Positions 45,228 through 56,600 of a DNA stretch of 64,000 bases are shown here, piece by piece (positions within the stretch are counted from its first letter, which is position 1; every line of letters starts with the position of its first letter). The stretch lies in the NCBI GenBank assembly GCA_035048495.1, contig CM068544.1:12084138-12148137 (forward strand), written 5' to 3'. The position numbers were made by a program, and so were the translations under genes. The notes below the pieces were generated by a model that was not told the origin of the DNA, searched no databases, and saw only the letters and a list, made by a program, of their open reading frames with translations. The DNA is from Euptelea pleiosperma (Eukaryota; Streptophyta; Magnoliopsida; Ranunculales; Eupteleaceae).

Positions 45228-47833
45228 TGAAACTAGGTTTTTTCCACGTCGTTGGTTACGAAAACCCTAGATTCAACACAATTTGTAATTATCCGAGACT
45301 TTTCACCTGTAAAATTAGCAATTTTGCACAGTGGCTCGTGTCGGATGTCGATCCGCACTCGGGATTAATCTGATTAGTGCAATAATGAATATAAAATGAT
45401 GGTAAATTTGCAGAGAATGGAACATAATATTATTCAAATCAACTTCATTCAATCGAATATGTCTCTTACAATCAAGTAAAAATAACTAAATTATAAAGCA
45501 TAAAAAAAATAAAATAAAATAAACTAGAGAGAGAAAGAGAGAACTAGAGAGAGAAAGTAGAGAGGAGATTGGAGAGATAGAGAGAGAGAGAGAAAGAAGA
45601 ATGAAAGTAGAGAGAAAATTTTAGAAAGTTAGAGAGAGAAAAGTAGTTCTATATCCTAGAGAGAGAAAGTGTAAGAAAGAGAGAGAAAGAAGAGGAAAAG
45701 TTAGAGATGGGATGCATGGTAACTAGGATTGTAGAGATGAAGCCGAGATGTGGGTGGTGACTGGTTGTGGAATGAGTGGATGAAAGGGAAGGGATATGCA
45801 AAGCTTACCTGAGAGAATACTTACCATGGAGAGCCATAGGGTGCTAATCATGGGGAGAGGAGAGCAACTTGTGAGAATGAGCAGGCCAACAATGGAGTTG
45901 TGGGTCGTGATCTTGTGGGCTCGTGGTGGTTCCGGCAACATGGAAGAACTCCGGTGGAGTGTAGCAGATTCAAGCGGTGGTGCAGCAAGGATGGGCTGCT
46001 AGAGGTAAGCTTTAAGGGATGAATGTGCAGGCATCACGTGGTGGCTCCGGTGAATGTCCAATAGAGGAGCCTAATGGCTTCCTCTTTTCTTCTTCTCTGT
46101 TCTTTCTCTTTTCTGGTTTTCTCTTCTTTTTTCATTTTTTTTTTTTTTCAAAGAGAAGGTGGAGAGACTGTGGTATAGATGGCTGTGGAGTTGCAAGGGC
46201 TGTCTGCACTTTGGGCAATGGTGAAGGGTTGTGCATGGAGGATGGCAGGAGCTTACACGGTCTAACGGTGCCTGGAGAACCAGCAAAAACGAAGGGGGGG
46301 GGCGATGGCAGTAGTGGAGTTCTGCCTGAGTTTTAATGGTGCTTCACCAATCCGGCGTGGAAGGAGAAGAAACAAGAAGAAGAAGAGCAGAAAGAGAAGG
46401 AGCTTACCGTGTGGGGTTGCTGGGTTCGTGATGAACCGTGAGGAGGAGGCGGTGCTGTAGGGCTGCAATTCCGGCGGTGGTTCAAATGGAGAAGACGGTG
46501 GTGGAAGTGAACGGTGCAGGCGGTGCTAGTGGTGCTGCTCGCCTTTGCAGACACAGGAAGAAGAAGAAGAAGAAGAAAAAGAAGAAGAAGAAGGAGAAGA
46601 AGAAGCGGCCAGAGTTCTGCAACTCCGGCGAGATCAAGAAGAAGAAGAAGAAGAAGAAGAAGAAGGAGAAGAAGAAGAAAAAGAAGAAGAAAGGGAAGGA
46701 AGAAGAGAAGGAGAACGTGGGGGATGGTTTTTGGGAGAGAAAAGAGAAGAAAGGTGGGGGATTAGGGTTCCAAAGAACCCTTCTCCTTCCCTTTTTAAAG
46801 CTCTCTAGTTTCCATTAATGGAAATTAGGGAATTTTTGAAATAATTTTTTTTTTTTTTTATATAAAAGTCTACTTTTCTTTGGGGAATGTCCTCATTTAG
46901 TGGACTCCCCATTTTTTAAAATTTAATTAAAATTATTTTGAAATTCACGGGGTCTACTAACTGGTCAGACAGCGGGTCGATGATGATGGGATCGGCTACT
47001 GGCCCACATGGATTGATGAGGTCCATCGTCTCACAAGATGATGTGACAGACAGTCTGATGGCGATCGGATGGATGGTGACTTGATTGGGACCCAGATTGG
47101 TAGATCGACGGATCTAGAGAGATCCAACGGTCCGATTGAAGATCCAACAGTCCGATGGAAGATCCAACGGTCAGAAAGCTAAGGGAGATGAGATAGAGCC
47201 GATGGGCAGGAGTTCTGGGGTTAGGTCAGTAGATTCGAGGACCGAGAGATGAAGAGAGAGAGAGAATAAGGAGAGATGAGAGAGAAAGTATCAGAAAATG
47301 GAGATAAAAGTATTGGCAGAGGGTCTGGAACCCTGGTCTTCACTGTGATTATCCTCACGCTTCTCCAGTAGAGTAGACTATCATTCCTTGCTGACTCATG
47401 TGGCTTTAAACGCTTTGGTCCGTCTTTTGGTCATTGGCTCTCCTACTCTCTTCGTTCTTTGGGCCGGCTTTTTGGTCCTCTTATTCAGCCCATATTTGGC
47501 CCATATCTTCTAGTCATAGCATGTGGGCTCTTTAAGCTTTGATAATGGGCTTTCCTGATCGATGTGGGCTCGCAAGTCTCGAGAATTGTCCCATCGGGGT
47601 TTCCTGCGACAGAAGAAGCGCGTAATGAGACTCTATCAGAATGACTTCATGTCTAGACTTCCGAAAATGTGTTTAATGCATGCAAATATACCATTTCGTC
47701 TAGAAAAGTGTGTTCTACGCAACAAAAGAGACTCTTACATAGAAAAGTGGATAATTGGAGCAGTTTTACGTAGGAGAGTGTGATAACACTTAGAAGATAA
47801 CATTGGAAAATATGCACTTTTAAGCGAATATCA
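45228..47833 (-). repeat. LTR C (3' LTR of a reverse Athila-like element)
   Basis: 2606 bp from TGAAACTAGGTTTTTTCC to AAGCGAATATCA on the plus strand. The right neighbour is its own polypurine tract complement and 3'UTR, so it is not a solo LTR. It carries GA-rich and GAA-microsatellite sequence, a degraded CCTAATTTCCATTAATGGAAA palindrome near 46806-46830, and a minus-strand B-box-like motif at 47322-47332. Confidence 0.88.
46554..46697 (+). repeat. GAA/AAG microsatellite in LTR C
   Basis: Two runs of GAA-type triplets (46554-46607 and about 46636-46697) flank a degraded GGAGTTGCA-class palindrome. In LTR sense these are CTT repeats, as in S1 at 7195-7335. The open frames they create are low-complexity. 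Confidence 0.85.
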
Positions 47834-48753
47834 CAACCCCCAACCAGCATATTGCCAATCCTTGGCAATTAGTGCGAAGTAAATGAGCTTAAAAGGGCTC
47901 TGCACATGCTGCACACTTTTTCATATTAGCTCAGGAAAAACGCCGTTCGTCAAATCATTGAATGGATGCAAAAATAGTTACATTGCTAGCGAAGAGTTGG
48001 AAAGTTTTGGCAAGATTACAGACTGATAATCATGACCCAGAATAGTCAGACTCTGCGTGTGTGTGTGCTCAACATTCTCATCATCCGACAGTAAAGATTT
48101 CCAGATCACCTCTAAGTTTTTATGCCTCGACCTCAAATCTCACATGTTTAGCACTCAGAATAGAATCACACAAGAAGGGTTTTCTTCTTTTCTCTCAATT
48201 TATATGTGAGGAGATGCGTTGATATATGAAAGCAAAGATCTCACATATGTGTTATTTAAAGGAAGGACATTTTTAACAGAAGAAGATCTCATGATTGGAA
48301 TACCACTTCACTCGGGAACGTCAGATCAAACTCTATAGCTTCTCTTTCTCCAATCTCCACATTTTATGATCGTACTATCCTAGAATCAAGTAGGACTTTC
48401 CTGGGCTGTAATGAGGCTTAGGTCAGGTGTAGAGAGATAAAGGGATACAGGATTTCAAAGATCTTGAGAGCATATTGCCATTTTCTTGCATTTTTCCTGC
48501 AACGTAACACCATTATCTAGTTCTTTTTCCTTTTTTTTTTTTCATATTTTTCTCTTTTTCTTGATATTTTTGAGACTGCTCAATTTCTTTTCAGCTCTTC
48601 TTCATACTTTCTTTCTATATTTTGTTTTCAGCTTGAACCACTTTCTTTTTCTTTTGATTCTTCTTCTTTACTTTTCTTTTCATGGTACACTCATATCAGT
48701 TATTCTTTTGTCCATCTCAAAATAAGGGTAGACAGTCATGCTTCATAGCTGGA
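47834..48753 (-). other. 3'UTR stub belonging to LTR C
   Basis: Polypurine tract complement, the perfect ATTGCCAA hairpin complement near 47861-47879, the TG microsatellite near 48056, and the TTTC-rich stretch corresponding to E2 40220-40390. It ends at the E3 insertion. Confidence 0.82.
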
Positions 48754-49210
48754 TGATATTCGCTCAAAAGTGCTTATTTTAAGCAATTATCCTTTTAGCG
48801 TTATTGCATTCTCTTACGTAAAATACTCTATTTACCTATTTTTCTACGTAAGAGTCTCTTCTGTTGCGTAGAACACACTTTTCTGGACGAAATGGTATAT
48901 TTGCATGCATTAAACACATTTTTGGAAGTCTAGACATTGAGTTGTTCTGATAAAGTCTCATTACGCGCTTCTTCTGTCGCAGGAAACCCCGATGGGACAA
49001 TTCTCGGGAATGTGGGCCCACAACCAACCTCCAGAACCTACAATCACAGCTCATGAGCCAGTAGGCTGAGGATAAGAAAATGTAGACCAAGAGCGGGAAA
49101 AGCTAGAGAGTCGGAAGAGCCTGGGAAAAGACCAAGAGAGAGAAAGAATCAAGCCCCAAGAGAAGAGAATAAAGGCATTAAAGCTTGACCAACTAACACA
49201 AGTCAAAGAA

Positions 49211-49265
49211 TTGCTTAGTTGGTGAAGCATGAAGAAGACCAAGTCAAAGACCAGGGTTCAAGACC
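49211..49265 (+). other. tRNA-like segment in E3 LTR
   Basis: TTGCTTAGTTGG (49211-49222) with GCTT...AAGC as a perfect 4-bp D-stem, then GGTTCAAGACC (49255-49265), a full B-box match, in an AGGG-TTCAAGA-CCCT arm. No matching acceptor stem. Confidence 0.65.
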
Positions 49266-49886
49266 CTCTACTAGCATTTTCTCTTTATTTTGTAATATTT
49301 TCTCTTTCCTCTAGATCCTCACTCTCTCTCTGCTCACAATCCAAATCATCCGATCCTCTCTCCCTCATTAGTCACTCAATCCTATGGCCTACCTTAGCCA
49401 ATATCCATCGCCCGATCATCACCATCCATCTCTACCGTACGATCATTCAGTCATTCTCCTGATCATCCATCTCACCATCTCAAAATCCAATGGCTTTCAT
49501 CACTTCATATTCAAACACTATGGGCCTAAGCCAAGATAACACGCGGGCCCATTAGCAGTGACCAATGGCCTAGTCATTTAGTGTACCCCACAGCCTTTAT
49601 TATAGAACATCTCTCTATTTCACCCGAAAGGGGAACTCTCCCAAGATTTGGAAATAAAACCCTAGATGTTTTATATATGGCAAATACTTTATCCAAAAGA
49701 AGGAGGTTTTAAAGGAAGAAAATCTTGTTACCATTTTGAACAAAACTAAGAAGGTTTGCCAAATAAAAGTTTCTTTTTGTGGGAAGATTTTTTTTTTTTT
49801 TAAATGTTCTTCATTAATAAATCATTGTGGGCCCACTTTAAGCTAGAACCGTTGGAGAGAAGGCCTTCCACTTAAGAGAAATTAGA

Positions 49887-49931
49887 AACCATGGGTTTCT
49901 AATAAAGAAACCCACGGTTCCTATAAAAAGG
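49887..49931 (+). promoter_or_regulatory. Hairpin and TATA box of E3 LTR
   Basis: AACCATGGGTTTCT and AGAAACCCACGGTT arms (one mismatch) around AATAA, then CTATAAAAAGG at 49921-49931, a good TATA box. The layout repeats that of E2 with different sequence. Confidence 0.65.
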
Positions 49932-50485
49932 AAGGATATTTCATTGCTGGCCCCCTCTCCTTACATTCAATTCTAATCACCACGTTTCAGGATAAAACCC
50001 TAGCCATCACCCACCATCTTCTCCTCTCCACGCTCTCCCATTCCATAGACCCAACAACCCTAGCAGCCGTCCTCCACCCTTCTCTCCATACTTTTTCCTA
50101 GTCGTTCCCACTTCACCGCCCACAGCACTTCCATCTTCGCCTCCCTCTCCTCATCTCCTCCATCGTCCTGTCCTCCTTTGGGATCATTATCACCGAACGC
50201 ACCAGCAACTTGCAGGTGCACCACCGCCTCATCTCCTCCACCGTTGTTACTTCACGGTCTGCACATCCAGCCATTGCTGCACAACACAGCAAAACAAAAA
50301 AAAAAAAAAAACCAGAAAAGCAAAATAAAAAGAAGAGAGAAGAAGGTGGGAAGAAGAAGAAAAGGAGAAGGAGAATCTCCTTCTTGGTCACCTGCAGCTG
50401 CAACACCTCATAGCAGCAAGCCTTCAAGGCTACAGCTGTTGGTGTGCACCGCCCAGCCCACGAACTACACTTCACCTTGAAAGAA

Positions 50486-50518
<33 letters not shown>

Positions 50519-50525
50519 AAGATCA

Positions 50526-50550
50526 CCGGAGTTGCAGGTTGCAACTCCGG
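50526..50550. repeat. Perfect GGAGTTGCA-class palindrome in E3 LTR
   Basis: 11-bp arms CCGGAGTTGCA and TGCAACTCCGG with spacer GGT. A half site lies near 50904-50917. Confidence 0.9.
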
Positions 50551-51967
50551 CGACCTCCATTAACGCCGGCACAGCTCCTGTGCTCTCCCTTCCACGCCCC
50601 TCTCTTTTTCTCCCCACATCTCCTCCCTTTCACCCTTGAACCTCTGACCGTTGATCTCCAGCCTTCCTCCTTGGCTGCTGGATCACTTAACGTCCAGCGT
50701 GTTCCACCTTCTTCACGACCTCACCTAGAAGCAGCAGGCCAGCGCCTCCACCTCTCCTTCACGTTCCACTTCACTGGCAGCAACAGCAACGTCTTCAAGG
50801 TGCCCTTCATCTCATCACGATCACGATCACGATCAGCAGGTGAACCACTGTCTTCACCAAGTCGGCCAGCACACCACGTGCACCCACCATCAAAATTGAC
50901 AAACCTGCAACTCCGGTAGCTGCAGCTCTCACCCCCCTCAATCCATATCTCAGCCGCCATCATCCTCTTCTTCCTCTCCATTTCACTCAAGAACCAGGAA
51001 AGAAGAAAGAAAAAAAAAAAAAAGAAAAGGAAGAAGAAGAAGAAGAGAAGGAGAAGAGAGGAGAAGAGGAGGGCAGGAGCGTCCTCTTCTTTGTCTCCTT
51101 CGCCCCACCTTCCATTGCTGCTCCTCCACGGACTCCACCAAGCCTTCCTTCTTAAGGTGGAGCACCACCGTCTCACCATCGCCCAGCCACTACACAGTCC
51201 ATCACCTGCTGGAAGTACCATCCACTTCACTTCGTCCAAGACCTGCTAGAGTCAACCACCTGCTCTTCACCTTGCCACCATAACAGCCCCTCCACTTTGC
51301 AACCAACAATGCGCCCCCATGCAATCCAACCTTCTTTCTCGGCTTGCACCTTTGCCCACTTGCATGTGCAGATCAGCCTGACTCCTCTTCTCCTAGCTAG
51401 TGCTCCAGCCATCCATCCATCAAAGCTGCTAAACATTACCACCGTTCGCATCTCCACCTTCTAGCTTGGAGATCAAGATCTTCAATTCCTCCCATCTCAA
51501 GGTGAGATCAAAAGGTGAGCTTCTCTCTCTAGTTTTCTCTCTCTATGTTTCATGCTTTTTAGGTTTGTTTTAATTATTTCTTTAGTGAATGTAAACGGTT
51601 TATTTGGATTCAATAAAATAAGTTTTCTTATGAGTGCTTGTTCGTGATAATTTTTTATGAATAACAATTTTGACTTTATTTGTTTATTAAGCTCTTTTAT
51701 TAATAATCGATCTCTGAAATTAAAATAAAAAAAATCATGTTTTAAACTTCGATCCATCCCTCTCATCCTCCCATCGAGTTCTTTAGCATGCTCCGTCATT
51801 TTATGATTCTTATTCGCGCTAATCCGACTAATCCCGAGTGCGGATCGACATCCGACACGAAATCCCTATACAAATCTGTCAATTTTGCAGGATAATCGGA
51901 TACAAATTACAAATCTTGTTGATTCTAGGGTTTCCGTAACTAACGACGCGGAAAATACCTACTATCA

Positions 51968-53683
51968 AATGGCGCCGCTGCCGCTCGGGTGACCGGAAGT
52001 GCGAAAAAGGACGTAAAGACGGAATTGGAAAGTTGCTGAAGCGAAAAGCTGCTCAATTTGGACAGCCTGACCTTTTCGGGAAACTTTCTATTTTTTTTGT
52101 TTTTATTGATTTTTAGCAGTTTTTAAATTACTATTTTTAATGCCTCGGAAGGCCGAGTGCAAATTTGTAATAATTTAGGAATTTTACTGCTTTCCATATA
52201 ACTGCTAGATCTTGTTCTAGGGTTTTTTAGAAACCCTAGATTAAGTGGAAAATACCAAAAAAATAATAAATTCAAAATTCAAAAAAATTAGGGTTTCATA
52301 TTCTGCAGATTTTTAGAAATCACCAATCCAGGATTTGCGATTTTTGGAAAGATTCTAAAATCTTGAAACTTTGCTTAATTAGGGTTTCCCCTCTTAGAAG
52401 TTTCCTCTTTAGAAGCATTTCTATCTTTAGAAATCTTTCGAATTTGGAAAAGTCTGCCAAAGGAAACACCCCAAATCTAGCAGAATTTCAATTTTGGGAA
52501 ATTTTCTAAAATTGTAAGGGATCTCGCAATCAAATCTTTCTTGGAAGATCTCCACAGTTCGGGAAACTTTCCAATCTAGGTATTTTCCAATCTGGGAATT
52601 CCTAAATTTTAACCCATCTCGAATTTGGAAACTAATTCAAAAACTTGCCTAAATTCAGTGCTTGTTCAGTGAACCCTAAAAAGGCAAGAATCTTCCAAAT
52701 AGAATCCCACATACCTAGACCGTGCGATCTAACTGTTTCTGTAGGAACACGATCCAGTGTGGGTAGAGAGCGAAAGCTCAAAGAGGTGGAGTCGGGCCCA
52801 AGCCCATTAGGATACCCCTCTCTAACCCACGGAGGAGACCCCGCGGCGTGGCCCGCGGGAGGTAAGTCTCTATCCTCGCCTTGAGTGCGATACAGAGCAT
52901 ATTGGGTGAATCATTGCCGCTTGTCTATTTGCTTTTGCATACATATTATTCGACTTGCGTGGCGTGGCCGTTAATCAATCAACTCTAAGAGAGCAGACCC
53001 AGCTCCAAATTGAAACTGGTGGGATTTCATCACCCACCTCATCACTCCAGCTGATATTGATCCCCAGGATCCATCTATAATAAAAAGAATCAAGAAGTAG
53101 AGCCAATTAGCCCGGTGTTCGAGGAAAAATCCACGCAAAGCGAACCCGCTTAACATCCAATCGAAATAAGACCACGAGCGCGGGTCCCTGTTGTCTAACA
53201 CACCCATAAGTCCCTGCTACTCAAGTACACTGAGCTCGACGTGGCATCTTGGACTATTCGGCGGTTAGTTACGTGTGGACTAGGAACACGCACCAACCCT
53301 AGCTTAACCCGAGGGAACACTCTTCTCATACACTTGACCAATCCGGTTAGTCTGGGACGTACTTAAGTCAGCCATTGTGCCGCACGTCTGTCTAGGCTTC
53401 GGATTGCCTTGTTATTAACTAGAGTTAGTACTAAAGGATTCGCTCTGAAGAGTGTAGCCTGGTGAGAACCTCTGAGTGCAAAACAGTTAGTCCGGCGGTT
53501 AAAAGATAAACCAGTGGTCCGCCCACTGTCATAATCTACTCTAGCCCCAAAACTAACAAAGATAATTCCTAAAATATATCCTGATTGCTTAGAATAGGAT
53601 TATCTGTGCTTGGTGTGCATCATTTAGGATAGTGTTCCTCTCTGGCAACTTTTTGCCAAGTATAGAGCTTGCCTCATTCGCGT
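51968..53683 (+). other. E3 PBS and leader
   Basis: PBS TGGCGCCGCTGCCG at 51970-51983 (tRNA-Asp type). The leader is nearly identical to that of E2, with the conserved segment at about 52758-52841 and splice donor AGGTAAGT at 52860-52867. Confidence 0.8.
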
Positions 53684-56600
53684 ATGCCCGGTTGGACTCC
53701 CCCGAACAAGCGCTTGGTTCGATCTGAGAATCACGTCCCTACAGTGGATCCTCCACTGAATTCTTCCCCATCTCTTTCACCACCTGCCTCCCCCAGTACT
53801 ACTACCTTTGTAGTCATGGCAGTCGAACGACCTCTTATCGAGACGTTCGCTCCTATCTCTGCCAATCCGCCCACTTGCATTGTTCTCCCACCTACTACGG
53901 CGGTACAATTTGAGATCAGGCCACAGACGATCCAAATGCTGCCAACCTTTCGTGGTCTCCCAAGAGAAGACCCATATTCCCATATTAGGGAATTCCAACA
54001 TGTCATCCTACTTTTTAAAAATCAGAACCTCGATGATGACAATGTCCGTCTGCGAGTTTTCCCATTCTCGCTCAAAGACAGAGCCTCAGATTGGCTCTAC
54101 TCCTTACCCGCTGATTCAATCAGCAGTTGGAAAGAATTGGTGGGCAAATTCATGTCTAAATTCTACCCCATGACTCGGACCAACCAAATGAAGCAACTCA
54201 TTCAGGACTTTAGACAGAAGTCCGATGAGAAATTTTTTGAAGCATGGGATAGATTCCAAGACTACCTGACTAAGTGTCCCCACCATAGCATCGACAAGGG
54301 CAATCTTGTCCACGTCTTCTATAAGGGACTTACTGATGAGTCCCGGACCATGGTAGAGTCAATGTGCCAAGGAAAATTCCTGCACCAAACTCCGACCGAT
54401 GCATACAAATTCTTGGGAGAGTTAGGAGAAAACTCTCAACATTGGACGACTGACTCAGAGTTTAGTCGAACCACTTCGGTCCAAAGGACAACCAAGGGAC
54501 ATGATGCTACAGCTGATACTGAGCTTCGATCAGTCATTCAAGAGTTGAGCAAGTCAGTCTCGGCACTGGCTGTGTCTGTACAAAAGCCTACTCAACAATC
54601 TACCCCAGTCATGCATGTGGGACACGAGAGCCCTATTGAATCCTGCACCCTCTGTCTGCAACCCTCCCATACTACTGAGCATTGTCCTTTGAATGAAGGG
54701 TGGTCTAATCCTCTTCAGGAAGAAGTTTGTGCTTTCAGCACATACAAACCACCCACTCAAAACTCGTATAGTCAATCTTATCATCCGGACACGAGAAACC
54801 ACCTTAACTTTTCTTGGAGGCCTCAGTCTACTCAACCACAAGCTCAACCTCCACGTCAACCTCAGGGCATGTATCATCCTGGGTTCAATCAACCCAATAG
54901 GCAATTCAATCAGGGTCAGTACCAGCAGAATCAGTACCCATCTACTCAGAACCAGCAATTCCAACAGGGTCAATACTCTGGACAATCAAGCACATTTCAG
55001 AATCAGCAAAGAGTCCCACAGACCTTTCAGAACCAACCGATTGTCCCAACTAATTCTCCAGCCTATAACTATAATGCCCCAATGAGCTCGAGTCGCGAAT
55101 TGGTGCCTCAGCTCCCATTAGCTGCCCCCCAACAGTCGGTCCCCAAATCTGGTATCGAAGACCTTCTAGCTCAACTCATTACTCAGCAACAACAATCTAT
55201 GCAACGCCTAGAGCAACAGCAACAGCAATCCATGCTTCGTCTAGAGCAACGTCTAGGTAACTTGGAAGCTGAGAAAGCTAAGGGGATCTTTCCTAGCCAA
55301 CCCATTGCCAACCCTAAAGGAAATGCTAAAGGGGCAGTATATGAGATCGGATCCCAATCTCAAAGCCAGAATGAGAATTGTCAAGGGGAGGTGCAAGCTG
55401 TAACCACCCTACGATCTGGAAAAACTGTGGACATGGGAGTCCAACCACCACCAGTGCCATCTCCGGCACCCATCACTCGCACAGAGGAAACTAGTCCTAA
55501 TCCTACCTCTGCTTCATCCACCTCTCCACCAACATCAGATATCCCTGTGCAGAAATCTAAGGCTAAAGACAAACCCATTTGTCGAGTAAAGCCTCCCTTC
55601 CCGGACAGACTTGTCCAAGATAAGCGGGATCAGCAATTCTCTGAGATCTTAGATGTCTTTAAAGACGTCCAGATCAATATCCCATTCCTTTCTGCTATCA
55701 AGCAAATCCCTTCCTATGCCAAATTCCTCAAGGACTTGTGCACAGTTAAGCGGCGTACGCATGTACCCAAAGCTGCCTTCTTGGCCGAAAAAGCTACCGC
55801 GTTCATTCAACGCAACAGTGTGATCAAACACAAGGATCCAGGTAGCCCAACTGTCCAATGTGAAATTGGTGACAACTTTAGCTGCACTGCCTTGCTAGAT
55901 TTAGGGGCTAGCGCTAACCTCATACCATTCTCGGTATATCAGCAGTTAGGACTGAAAGATATGAAGCCTACCAATGTCACCCTGAAATTGGCTGATCAGT
56001 CCATCAAGATTCCAAGAGGAATCATTGAAGATGTCCTAGTAAAAGTCGCTGACTTTTACTATCCTGTGGACTTTATCATTCTCGACACCGAGCCGTGTCA
56101 GGATAACCGCATTCCGGTCATCTTAGGCCGTCCATTCCTTGCCACCGCGAACGCACACATCGGGTGCCGGGACGGAAACATGTCTATTGCTTTCGGTAAC
56201 CTCAAAGCTGAGGTCAACATCTTTCGTTTAATGCAACAAGATGCCGATCGCGAAGTGACCGATGAAATGTGTGCCGTTGAGAGTCTAATCCCGGACTCCA
56301 CCGAAGATATTCTTAAGCAGTGTCTAGAACACTTTGGAGCTGACTTTGCAACAGAGTCAGCTATTTCTGATCTCAATGATCTTTTGGAGACTGCTCCACT
56401 GATAGAGATCCCCGCTCCTCTCATCGAGTTCGAGCCTCTGATAACCATGGCCAGAGAACCCATCCTTCCTTTACCTACTGAAGTCAAACCTCTTCAATCC
56501 GTGTCTTCTGTGACACCTATTTCTACTCCATCTGCTCCAATATTGGAGCTTAAGCCTCTTCCCACAGATCTTTCCTATGCCTATCTTGGTCCTAAGGAAA

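Larger units (their letters stand above)
48754..51967 (+). repeat. E3 5' LTR, chimeric
   Basis: 3214 bp from TGATATTCGCTC to ACCTACTATCA. The first 255 bp or so follow the E2/S1 class. From about 49010 the sequence follows the A/B/F class (GGGCCCACAACCAACCTCC and onward), including its tRNA-like segment and the GAAACCCACGGTT hairpin. The 3' end is the shared family terminus. Confidence 0.9.

Noticed and set aside
46438..46818. Lys/Glu/Arg-rich open frames in LTR C
   Set aside because: They are translations of GAA/AAG microsatellites.
47834..48753. LTR C as a solo LTR
   Set aside because: Its right flank is the polypurine tract complement and start of a 3'UTR, not the continuation of B's 3'UTR, so C is a 3' LTR of its own element.
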